Below are positions 1-4,969 of a stretch of 14,947 bases of DNA, piece after piece. Position 1 is the stretch's first letter. Every line of letters starts with the position of its first letter. The translations under genes were made by a program, and so were the position numbers. Below the pieces are notes generated by a model that was given only the letters and a program-made list of their open reading frames with translations, was not told the DNA's origin and ran no database searches. The stretch lies in assembly GCA_023246535.1 (NCBI GenBank), contig JAHFIF010000022.1, positions 1-14,947 of the forward strand, written 5' to 3'. This DNA is from a bacterium (GTDB lineage Bacteria > Patescibacteriota > Patescibacteriia > CAIQCM01).

Positions 1-702
1 ATTGCGGATGCTCTCCGCCTTGCGCTGGAGCTATCAGTCGTCAATCTTCCATCTTTCGGCGATCGCACGGTGGCGATCGGTACCGACGTAAGCGGCTCGA
101 TGACAACGGAACAGGTTTCTGCAAAGAACCCGTCCCATTGCATCGAGATCGCCGGCGTCTTTACCGGAGCCATTCTGCGGCGCGTTCAGGGCCGGGCCAT
201 TCCCCTTCCCTTTGACACCGAGGTCTACCCCGACTGCGGCCTTTCCGCCCGTGATGAAATACTCACGACCGCGGACAAGATCGCAGGTTTCGGCGGTGGA
301 GGCACGGCCGTCGGTTCGCCGATCGAGTACCTGCTTCGTCGCAAGACGAAAGTGGATTGCTTCATCGGCATAACCGACAACGTGGATTGGGCGCATGGCG
401 ACAGGTACTCGTGTTCGGGGGGTTTCCTTGATCTGTGGCGCAAGTACAGATCGGAGGTTTCTCCCGGCGCGCGAGCTTACCTCGTCACCATCGCCCCTTA
501 CCGCGAGGTCGTCGCACCTTCGGGTGAAAAGGGAGTGCGCTTCATCTACGGGTGGAGCGACGCGGTGTTGAAGTTCATCGCCCAAGATCTCAATTCCGGC
601 GCAAGCCAGGTAAGCGAGATCGAGGGCATGGACCTTGGCACGGCGGCGGGAACGGTCGGAGGCACCGACGAGACCGACGAGGACGCGCAGACGGAGGAAT
701 AA
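1..702 (+). CDS. TROVE/Ro60-like RNA-binding protein, C-terminal part (5' end outside window)
   Basis: The reading frame is open from base 1, so this is the last 233 residues of a longer protein. A von Willebrand A-like domain fills it. Residues 23-34 read TVAIGTDVSGSM, giving the MIDAS D29-x-S31-x-S33. The MIDAS threonine lies in GGGGTAVGSP, and the third metal-site aspartate in IGITDNVDWAHG resembles the ITDN/FTDN segment of Ro60. A later FLDLWRKYR segment fits the Ro60 C-terminal Rossmann fold better than generic VWA proteins. Known family role: TROVE proteins form a ring that binds misfolded RNAs and Y RNAs and, in bacteria, can direct exonucleases to RNA. The HEAT-repeat ring itself would lie upstream and cannot be seen. 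The tail, about 30 residues, is acidic and probably disordered. A GTG at 70 could start a short reading, but the frame runs unbroken upstream, so a partial gene is preferred. The structured non-coding DNA immediately downstream fits a Y RNA partner. Confidence 0.82.
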   Translation: MADALRLALELSVVNLPSFGDRTVAIGTDVSGSMTTEQVSAKNPSHCIEIAGVFTGAILRRVQGRAIPLPFDTEVYPDCGLSARDEILTTADKIAGFGGGGTAVGSPIEYLLRRKTKVDCFIGITDNVDWAHGDRYSCSGGFLDLWRKYRSEVSPGARAYLVTIAPYREVVAPSGEKGVRFIYGWSDAVLKFIAQDLNSGASQVSEIEGMDLGTAAGTVGGTDETDEDAQTEE

Positions 703-882
703 TTTCCTCCTCCCGCCATGGCGGGACCCTTGTCTGACTGCGCGCGAAGCCGCAAAGACCCCGCACCACATAGGGTGCGGGGCTGAGCGGCCACCGGGGA
801 TAAAAGACCGAAACCCCATCGATCGACAGATCGAAATCGAGCTCAGCTCGATGGTGAAAATTAAAAGGGAACATGTCGTCGC
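703..882. other. Hairpin-rich non-coding spacer after the TROVE gene
   Basis: No plausible coding sequence is seen. A chain of inverted repeats runs through it: 693-699/704-710 with the TROVE stop codon in its loop, the palindrome at 712-725 (CCCGCCATGGCGGG), a 9-bp stem at 759-767/774-782, and a 7-bp stem at 836-842/846-852 with a 3-nt loop. None is followed by a T tract, so they are not ordinary intrinsic terminators. They may be part of a larger structured RNA with the hairpins at 883-1050, or 3' ends that protect the TROVE message. No promoter was recognised. Confidence 0.5.
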
Positions 883-1050
883 GTGCGGTCTGTTTCGACA
901 AACAGACCGCACTATTCCTGAACTGGCCACGCGGAGGAGAGGTGGTCAGGTCGGGAGTGGTTAGGCGCCGACAATTCTTTTTTGAGTGTCTGATCAGCGG
1001 CAACCCTCAGCCGTTACAACCGATCGGGTGCTCAAAAAAGGATTGTCGGC
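883..1050 (+). ncRNA. Candidate structured RNA, possibly a Y RNA partner of the TROVE protein
   Basis: Three strong hairpins follow each other. 883-895 pairs with 900-912 (13 bp, no mismatch). 917-930 pairs with 942-955 (13 pairs around one mismatch). 967-995 pairs with 1022-1050 without interruption (29 bp including several G-U pairs). Inside the last one, 996-1001 pairs with 1010-1015 around an 8-nt loop, and 1016-1021 is left single-stranded. Known family fact: Y RNAs are small RNAs whose ends form a long stem bound by Ro60, and in bacteria they are often encoded next to the Ro gene. The long terminal stem and the position after a TROVE gene match this. No tRNA-like module as in YrlA RNAs could be shown convincingly, and the strand is assumed from the neighbours. 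It could instead be an untranslated leader of the gene at 1134. Confidence 0.5.
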
Positions 1051-1052
1051 CA

Positions 1053-1135
1053 ATGATCTTGTTTGCCATGAGATATCGCGTGCGTGTTCACACTCCCGCC
1101 AGCACGCGCCGATATCTTATGGGAGGCAAGATCAT
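1053..1135 (+). promoter_or_regulatory. Hairpin that buries the ribosome binding site and start codon of the gene at 1134
   Basis: 1053-1064 pairs with 1124-1135 and 1066-1076 pairs with 1112-1122, with only a G/G mismatch between. After a 3-nt bulge, 1077-1083 pairs with 1102-1108. The Shine-Dalgarno GGGAGG (1121-1126) and the first two bases of the ATG (1134-1135) lie in the 3' arm. About 30 base pairs would have to open before translation, which suggests control by a helicase, a protein, a small RNA or temperature. This is inferred from complementarity alone. Confidence 0.6.
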
Positions 1136-1328
1136 GAATAAAACCGATGCGAGACAGATCGTTCTCAATGTGTGGAACGGCGCCGACAAAGACGCGCGTT
1201 ACCCTGAAGCGTTAAAGGCGCTCGGACTCTCGGAGCAGCGGCTCCGGGGGCTCGCGAGCGCCGCGCGCCAGGTGACGGTACGCCGCCATCCGCGGGTCGT
1301 GCTGATCGCCGCCGGCAACAGCCGGTAA
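1134..1328 (+). CDS. Small basic protein of unknown function (64 aa)
   Basis: The start at 1134 is chosen because GGGAGG lies 7 bases upstream; the same frame is open further upstream but crosses the two big hairpins. The product begins MNKTDARQIVLNVW and ends in a stretch rich in Arg, Ala and Val (RQVTVRRHPRVVLIAAGNSR). No transmembrane segment, signal peptide or metal motif is seen. The centre, ALKALGLSEQRLRGLAS, is probably helical and could be a small DNA- or RNA-binding helix pair, but there is no family match that I recognise. It is the first of five small genes on this strand. Unlike the next four, its leader has a different sequence, although it is equally structured. Existence as a gene is supported by the ribosome binding site and the hairpin placed exactly over it. 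Confidence 0.6.
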   Translation: MNKTDARQIVLNVWNGADKDARYPEALKALGLSEQRLRGLASAARQVTVRRHPRVVLIAAGNSR

Positions 1329-1339
1329 CAAATTCGCTT

Positions 1340-1503
1340 TTCGGTTGAACGGAACCGAACGGATCGGGACGGAAGCCCCGATTGGCGACAAATGGAAAAA
1401 GCCATTTGTCGCCGCCCTTCTTCAAAAGATCAGCGGATGATCAGTTGAAGAAGGGCGAAGAAAACGCATGTTGCGTCCCCCCGTTCTTTCAAGGAGGCAG
1501 ACC
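1340..1503 (+). promoter_or_regulatory. Structured leader RNA, copy A
   Basis: Five successive hairpins lie between two small genes: 1340-1346/1353-1359, 1363-1368/1377-1382, 1384-1395/1402-1413 (12 bp perfect), 1414-1425/1445-1456 (12 bp perfect, GCCCTTCTTCAA with TTGAAGAAGGGC, enclosing 1428-1432/1438-1442), and 1464-1468/1472-1476. The segment GTTCTTTCAAGGAGG then supplies the ribosome binding site (1491-1497), 6 bases before the GTG start. Copies B, C and D share the fourth and fifth hairpins, and B also shares the first and third. Confidence 0.72.
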
Positions 1504-1755
1504 GTGTTCAATTACAATCGTCAGGCCATGATCCGTTGCGCGCGCTGCGGCCGATCCATCATGCTCGGTTTTGCGCGGTTCCCGGGAAACGAGCAGTTTG
1601 CCGGCGAGGCCATCGCCAAGGCGTTTTGCGCGCCGCACGACAAAGGGCTGACCTTTGACGAGCTGGCGCGCAAGGCGACCATGAAGGCGACCGACCTGCG
1701 GGTCACCCGCCACCTCCACGAGGTGCGCGGCGCCCGCGGCCGGATCGCCGCCTAG
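1504..1755 (+). CDS. Small putative zinc-binding protein (83 aa)
   Basis: The GTG start at 1504 is chosen for the AAGGAGG 6 bases upstream. An in-frame ATG at 1468 lies inside a leader hairpin and is unlikely. The protein begins MFNYNRQAMIRCARCGR. Cys12-x2-Cys15 and Cys42-x2-His45 (FCAPHD) could form one zinc site of zinc-ribbon or treble-clef type. The C-terminal half (TFDELARKATMKATDLRV then TRHLHEVRGARGR) is helical and basic, compatible with nucleic acid or ribosome binding. No named family is recognised. It sits directly behind structured leader A. Confidence 0.68.
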   Translation: MFNYNRQAMIRCARCGRSIMLGFARFPGNEQFAGEAIAKAFCAPHDKGLTFDELARKATMKATDLRVTRHLHEVRGARGRIAA

Positions 1756-1992
1756 GTTCGTGAAAATGTGCTGATGCGCGCAGGCATCGACACCGGGGTA
1801 AGCCCAAACCCATTTCCAAGCGAAGGTGCGAGCACGCGTCGTCGACCGGTGATCACTCACCGGCGATCATGGGAAACAGCGAAGGCGGAATTGAGACCCT
1901 GGCAACGTCCTCATAAACCCGTCCGGCAGAGCGATCTCCGCCACGGGCGCGCCATCGCGCGCCGCTGGCAGGTGCGCTGAACCGACTGCGAC
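1756..1992. other. Non-coding spacer with hairpins; no convincing gene
   Basis: A GTG-initiated frame to 1980 exists but has no ribosome binding site and a biased, Arg/Pro-rich translation, so it is not called. Two hairpins are visible: 1846-1852/1857-1863 (7 bp, CCGGTGA/TCACCGG) and 1946-1951/1958-1963. A weak promoter-like pair is at 1891 and 1914. This spacer has no counterpart in front of the other array genes. Confidence 0.45.
1891..1919 (+). promoter_or_regulatory. Weak candidate promoter before the 2138 gene
   Basis: TTGAGA (1891-1896) and TAAACC (1914-1919) are separated by 17 bp, the spacing used elsewhere in this window. The -10 box is poor. If real, transcription would begin near 1926 and include the whole of leader B. 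Confidence 0.25.
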
Positions 1993-2000
1993 GCCCTTTT

Positions 2001-2137
2001 CGGTTGTTGGAACCGTACGGCGACAGATGGAAAAACGCCATTCTGTCGCCGCCCCTCTCCAGAAAACATGAAAATATTTTTTGAAGAAGGGCAAAGAAAA
2101 CGCGGGTGCGTTTTCGCCCAGTCGTACGGAGGTCATC
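2001..2137 (+). promoter_or_regulatory. Structured leader RNA, copy B
   Basis: The order of hairpins follows copy A: 2001-2005/2011-2015, 2019-2030/2038-2050 with one bulged T, 2051-2062/2081-2092 with two C/A mismatches, and 2097-2103/2108-2114 with loop GGGT. In the second hairpin the A-T pair 1391/1406 of copy A is replaced by G-C (2026/2043), a compensatory change. GGAGG (2128-2132) lies 5 bases before the ATG at 2138. The main stem's 5' arm seems to have decayed here (CCCCTCTCCA instead of CCCTTCTTCA). Confidence 0.68.
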
Positions 2138-2731
2138 ATGTCGCACTTTAAGGGCTGCAAAAGCAGCCACGCGGCCGCGATCCGGCTGCCGACGGTATCC
2201 CTGATGGACTCGTCGCTAAAAGATTGGCATCGGGCCATCTCGTGGTATTTTCGGACCGAGGAACGGATGGGCACGCTATTCCGGATCATCGACGCTCCGA
2301 TCAATTCATGGAAGCGCCGCCGCCGCGAGCATAACCGTTTCCAGCGCATCGAGGAACAGATCCGCCTAACCGGCGACCTCGGAATGTTTCTGGAGGATCG
2401 GTTCGAGATGCGGCAATGCATTCCCTCCGAATTCACCGATTGGATTCTGGAGACCTGGCCGTGCGAGGCGATCCATGATCCGCGGATCGGTCATCGAATT
2501 GCCGAGCAATATGCCTTTGCCGGACGCGAGCATGGCGGCGGCGGACACACCATGCCGGAGTGGCGGCGATTTTTCGGAATTTTGGAAAGCCACTTTTCCC
2601 ATTGTCCCGAATGCGCCGAACATGTCTGGTCGGGCGCGCGCGAAATTCGCCGCGCCTGGAAAGCCGACAAGCCGCGGCGGCGAGCCTTCATCGAGGGCGT
2701 GCGAAGAGATTTTGAAGCCGTTTTTAAATAG
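2138..2731 (+). CDS. Unknown protein with an HxxxCxxC zinc motif (197 aa)
   Basis: The ATG at 2138 is preceded by CGGAGG at 5 bases, so this start is preferred over an in-frame ATG at 2081 that lies inside the leader stem. The body is helical and highly charged. Near the C-terminus, LESHFSHCPECAEHVW contains His152-x3-Cys156-x2-Cys159, the arrangement seen in zf-HC2 zinc domains of anti-sigma factors. Cys94 and Cys109 could be additional ligands. No transmembrane helix is present, so it is unlike a classical membrane anti-sigma factor. The small protein at 2903 has the same motif with similar surroundings (HLRHCNECYAAV), so the two may be related by function. A role as a cytoplasmic zinc-dependent regulator is only an inference. 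Confidence 0.7.
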   Translation: MSHFKGCKSSHAAAIRLPTVSLMDSSLKDWHRAISWYFRTEERMGTLFRIIDAPINSWKRRRREHNRFQRIEEQIRLTGDLGMFLEDRFEMRQCIPSEFTDWILETWPCEAIHDPRIGHRIAEQYAFAGREHGGGGHTMPEWRRFFGILESHFSHCPECAEHVWSGAREIRRAWKADKPRRRAFIEGVRRDFEAVFK

Positions 2732-2749
2732 ACGGCCACGCCTTTACCA

Positions 2750-2902
2750 GGAGTCGAAAATCCGCTTCGACTCCACCCTTCTTTAGCCTAACGCGTACTT
2801 AAAGGTTCGACCGGACTTTTAAGTAAGACAAGCGGTCGGTTGAAGAAGGGTGAATAACATGCAGGTGCATGTAAAACCCAGCGTTCGCAAGGAGGCGCCC
2901 TC
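2750..2902 (+). promoter_or_regulatory. Structured leader RNA, copy C
   Basis: Hairpins: 2750-2758/2766-2774 (9 bp), a main stem 2774-2788/2838-2852 (15 bp with G-U pairs) that encloses 2796-2806/2815-2825 (11 bp, loop of 8), then 2857-2862/2867-2872 with loop AGGT. AAGGAGG (2889-2895) precedes the ATG at 2903 by 7 bases. The main stem and inner hairpin are nearly the same as in copy D over about 80 nt, and differences keep pairing (G-U at 2804/2817 against G-C at 3357/3370; U-G at 2784/2842 against C-G at 3338/3393). Confidence 0.75.
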
Positions 2903-3232
2903 ATGAACCATTTCAGCTGGACCGAGCTCGACCAGATTCAACTGTTCGCCCGCGGCGGTTATTACGGCGTTTATCATCGCCGCTTCCGCGGCGGCATGAG
3001 CGTGACGCCGCTGTCGCGCCAGGCGGCGGAACACCTCCGGCATTGCAACGAGTGCTACGCCGCCGTTCTGACGAACGGACGCCACGAGCACGACCGCCTT
3101 CATCGTTTGGAGGCGGCGCTCGCGGACGAACGCTGTCGTCTCGGGTTGATGGAAATCGACCTGACCAACGGCTGCGGCCCGGGCATCGACGAAGATGACG
3201 GGTTTGAGTATCGAACATCGGACGAAGTCTGA
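2903..3232 (+). CDS. Small zf-HC2-like zinc protein (109 aa)
   Basis: The ATG has AAGGAGG 7 bases upstream. The layout of the first 55 residues resembles a zf-HC2 domain: an N-terminal MNHFSWTELDQIQLFARGG, a linker, then LSRQAAEHLRHCNECYAAV with His44-x3-Cys48-x2-Cys51. His3 may be another ligand. In known proteins this domain binds zinc and often clamps an ECF sigma factor. The remaining part is a charged helix (residues 57-85) and an acidic tail, with no membrane segment and no fused sigma factor. No sigma factor gene is seen nearby, so an anti-sigma role is uncertain. A neighbouring gene (2138) has the same motif. Confidence 0.75.
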   Translation: MNHFSWTELDQIQLFARGGYYGVYHRRFRGGMSVTPLSRQAAEHLRHCNECYAAVLTNGRHEHDRLHRLEAALADERCRLGLMEIDLTNGCGPGIDEDDGFEYRTSDEV

Positions 3233-3279
3233 TGTTCGCGGCGCATGAGCCAAAGGGAATGGCATGCGTCGAAATCGGA

Positions 3280-3452
3280 GGTTTGAGGACTCCGTGTTCC
3301 CGAGCGAAGGGATGCGGCCTCAAAACCCACCCTTCTTCAGCCAGCCGATACTTAAAGGTCCGATCGAACCTTTAAGTAAACAGCGGGTGGTTGAAGAAGG
3401 GGTCAAAGATGCGCGGTGCGCGTTTGCCCGGTTCTTTCAAAGGAAAAGAAAA
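3280..3452 (+). promoter_or_regulatory. Structured leader RNA, copy D
   Basis: Hairpins: 3280-3288/3318-3327 with a bulge and a long loop, main stem 3330-3342/3389-3401 (13 bp) enclosing 3349-3359/3368-3378 (11 bp perfect, loop CCGATCGA), then 3409-3414/3418-3423 with loop GGT. GTTCTTTCAAAGG follows (3431-3443), matching copy A's GTTCTTTCAAGGAGG but with a weakened Shine-Dalgarno. The gene start is 9 bases further. Confidence 0.75.
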
Positions 3453-3563
3453 ATGCATACGCCAAAGCGTCCCGATCAGACAAGTGAAATTGTCGCCGCG
3501 GTCGCGCTGGCGGCGCTCGTCGCGTTCATGTGGTTTCTTATCTTGACCCGCGCGGCGCGATAA
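3453..3563 (+). CDS. Single-pass membrane microprotein (36 aa)
   Basis: The ATG at 3453 follows AAAGGAAAAGAAAA. The peptide starts MHTPKRPDQTSEIVAAV, then has one hydrophobic helix at about residues 13-32 and ends TRAAR. The charge pattern is basic on both ends, so topology is unclear. Such a short product could be a regulatory membrane peptide or a hydrophobic toxin. There is no partner gene or antisense RNA that would support the toxin idea. The upstream frame is open back to 3264 but crosses leader D, so the short form is preferred. It is the last of the leader-linked genes; the tmRNA promoter overlaps its end. Confidence 0.6.
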   Translation: MHTPKRPDQTSEIVAAVALAALVAFMWFLILTRAAR

Positions 3564-3571
3564 CTTAGCCT
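3543..3571 (+). promoter_or_regulatory. Promoter of the tmRNA gene
   Basis: TTGACC (3543-3548) and TAGCCT (3566-3571) are 17 bp apart and overlap the last codons of the 3453 gene. The expected start of transcription is a few bases before the mature 5' end at 3583, leaving a short piece for RNase P to remove. Confidence 0.55.
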
Positions 3572-3582
3572 TGCTTAGAAAC

Positions 3583-3926
3583 GGGGGTGAACTGGTATCG
3601 ACAGCGTAATCGGAGAAATGGAATGCATGCCGAAGACGCCCAAGGCTTCGTAAAAATGGGCAGCCAAGAAACGCGGCTTAAAAATGTTACCTCATTAAAT
3701 TGGGGCGTCTGCTGCCGACTCGTCGTTGGAAAGCAGGTCAGACGTTAAAAAGACGACTATGGCATGGGAAGTTTCACAGCTAACCCGCGCCGAGAAAAAT
3801 TGTGATCTGCCCGCCGAAGAGCATAAAATCTTTGGAAGGCCTTCCCGAGCCGTTAAGAGGGAAAAAGCATGTAGTGTTCTTTTTCAAAGACCGTTGGACC
3901 CGGGTTCGATTCCCGGCACCTCCACA
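3583..3926 (+). ncRNA. ssrA: Transfer-messenger RNA (tmRNA)
   Basis: tmRNA rescues ribosomes stalled on broken messages, with SmpB, and adds a degradation tag. The 5' end GGGGGTG (3583-3589) pairs with CACCTCC (3917-3923). GTGAACTGGTATCGACAG matches the conserved start, GCATGCCGA the conserved region near 3625, and AAGCATGTAGTG the segment before the T-arm GGGTTCGATTCCC. Pseudoknot 1 is visible: 3631-3635/3646-3650, with GCCCA (3638-3642) pairing TGGGC (3657-3661). Pseudoknot 2 starts with 3706-3711/3739-3744. The CCA is not fully encoded (ACA follows the acceptor stem). The tag frame is unclear; see findings. Confidence 0.93.
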
Positions 3927-3927
3927 A

Positions 3928-4000
3928 TTCCGGGAAGCGAACCCAGGTTCTCCGCCCAAGGCGGATCAGCCTCGGGTTGAGATTCCCGGCACCTCCACAA
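3928..4000 (+). repeat. Inverted and direct partial copies of the tmRNA 3' end
   Basis: The 20-nt stretch at 3908-3927 (T-arm to acceptor end of tmRNA) recurs without change at 3981-4000. Including flanking bases, 3900-3927 and 3972-4000 are alike over about 28 nt. Between them, 3930-3947 (CCGGGAAGCGAACCCAGG) is an inverted T-arm-like copy. Direct repeats of the end of ssrA are what tyrosine-recombinase integration leaves, and the 54-base gap may be the scar of a lost element. No integrase gene is in the window. Confidence 0.7.
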
Positions 4001-4029
4001 AGCCCCGAGTTTACCGATGGACACCACGA

Positions 4030-4059
4030 CCCCCTCATTAATTTGAGGGGGATTTTTTT
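4030..4059 (+). terminator. Intrinsic terminator after tmRNA
   Basis: 8-bp stem CCCCCTCA/TGAGGGGG (4030-4037/4044-4051) with loop TTAATT, followed by seven T at 4053-4059. It lies beyond the duplicated tmRNA end. Confidence 0.85.
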
Positions 4060-4082
4060 ATCGGGGGTAAGAACTAAATTTC

Positions 4083-4125
4083 AAAATAAAAAAAGAAGCC
4101 CAGCGAGACGTTGTCTCGTTGGGCT
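4083..4125 (-). terminator. Intrinsic terminator of the 4141-4824 gene
   Basis: 13-bp stem 4097-4109/4113-4125 with a 3-nt loop, followed on the minus strand by a T-rich run to 4083. The inner GAGACGTTGTCTC is shared with the terminator at 5741. Confidence 0.85.
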
Positions 4126-4140
4126 GGGGGTGCGGCTTGG

Positions 4141-4824
4141 TCAACCGGCGGTTAGAATTTTTTCGACTTCGTTGCAGCACATCAAGCCGGCTCGGAGCGA
4201 AGTGTGGTGCAGGATCCAGCTCATTGGTTTGGTGGTACCGTATGTGCGCGCCGCCTTTCTCCAGCTTTCCGCTTGATCGAGCAGGCGGACCATAAACGCC
4301 GGGAAATACTCCCGGTCATTTTGTGCGAGCAGTTTCTCGAGTCGTTCGTCAAGATTGACCGCCATGGCGGGCGAATCTTTTTTTGCTTCAGCGATCCGCT
4401 TGAGCCAGGCGCGCGTTTCGGTCTCGCAAACGTCCAGTCGCCCGTGCAGACGGCCGGTGTCCAGAAAGACCGAGGGCCAATTTATTTTTTGGCCCGGTTT
4501 AATGGAGTCGCTGATCGTTAGGCATAATTGCCGCGTAAACAAGATGAGCTCCTTATAGCGCTCGAAATCCATTTCGTCTTGGAAGCCGGGGCCATTCATT
4601 GCGGTTTCCAACTCGTCGAGAGTGCGGTTGGCGAGGAGCAAACGCCGGCGCGCGGTTCGTTGTCGTCTGAACTTGTTAACGACGACCAGTACGATAATCA
4701 CGATGATAACCGCTAGCGAGGCCAGCGCCAGAAGGTCGCTGAGCATGTTGGGCTCCGAAGACTCGCGAATGCAGACGGAGAGAAACGGAAGGCTGAACAG
4801 GTTGGAACCGACAGATTGATGCAT
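4141..4824 (-). CDS. Membrane-anchored helical protein of unknown function (227 aa)
   Basis: The ATG at 4824 is chosen because AAAGGAAAG lies just upstream and the resulting leader (about 90 nt) has the same length as in the two sister genes. An ATG at 4746 with GGAG in front is an alternative and would put the membrane helix at the very N-terminus. A strong transmembrane helix (residues 31-49, ending VLVVVNK) is followed by a basic stop-transfer segment (FRRQRTARRR) and about 165 residues of predicted helices in the cytoplasm. No catalytic motif is recognised. The frame extends further upstream, but that part overlaps the previous terminator and the promoter. This is the last of three similarly designed genes on this strand. 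Confidence 0.75.
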   Translation of the reverse strand: MHQSVGSNLFSLPFLSVCIRESSEPNMLSDLLALASLAVIIVIIVLVVVNKFRRQRTARRRLLLANRTLDELETAMNGPGFQDEMDFERYKELILFTRQLCLTISDSIKPGQKINWPSVFLDTGRLHGRLDVCETETRAWLKRIAEAKKDSPAMAVNLDERLEKLLAQNDREYFPAFMVRLLDQAESWRKAARTYGTTKPMSWILHHTSLRAGLMCCNEVEKILTAG

Positions 4825-4862
4825 GGATCTTTCCTTTCCAAAGGTTGGCAACGAACTGAATA

Positions 4863-4912
4863 TTTGATTCTTCCAAAGCACGGCCTGCGAACCGATCTTT
4901 GGAAGAATCAAA
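4863..4912 (-). promoter_or_regulatory. 16-bp hairpin at the 5' end of the 4824 leader
   Basis: 4863-4878 pairs without mismatch with 4897-4912 around an 18-nt loop. The predicted transcript starts near 4915, so the hairpin would sit at the very 5' end of the message, where it could protect against decay or regulate the start about 40 nt downstream. Confidence 0.65.
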
Positions 4913-4921
4913 ATACCGCCA

Positions 4922-4950
4922 AGAATAACCGGAAAATCGTTTTTTGTCAA
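4922..4950 (-). promoter_or_regulatory. Promoter of the 4141-4824 gene
   Basis: On the minus strand, TTGACA (4950-4945) and TATTCT (4927-4922) with 17 bp between. The -35 is a perfect consensus. Confidence 0.8.
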
Positions 4951-4969
4951 GCTTCGAATCGCCAAAGAC

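Noticed and set aside
34..1003. Long minus-strand reading frames opposite the TROVE gene and the hairpin region
   Set aside because: They are GC-driven shadows: no ribosome binding site, biased composition, and the plus-strand protein has clear family motifs.
1768..1980. 70-residue plus-strand frame
   Set aside because: It starts at GTG without a Shine-Dalgarno, has Arg/Pro-rich composition and crosses two hairpins.
1340..3452. Integron-like gene cassette array with attC sites between small genes
   Set aside because: The inverted repeats lie before the ribosome binding sites and extend to them, the stem ends do not carry the RYYYAAC/GTTRRRY core sites, and no integrase is in view. A leader RNA explains them better.
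1..3600. CRISPR array
   Set aside because: The repeated elements are about 80-150 nt, diverged, and separated by genes, not by short equal spacers. No cas gene is seen.
3726..4038. Reading frames across the tmRNA 3' end, including a CRESNPGP-type peptide on the minus strand
   Set aside because: These are the well-known false translations of tRNA-like sequence; the tmRNA fold explains the DNA.
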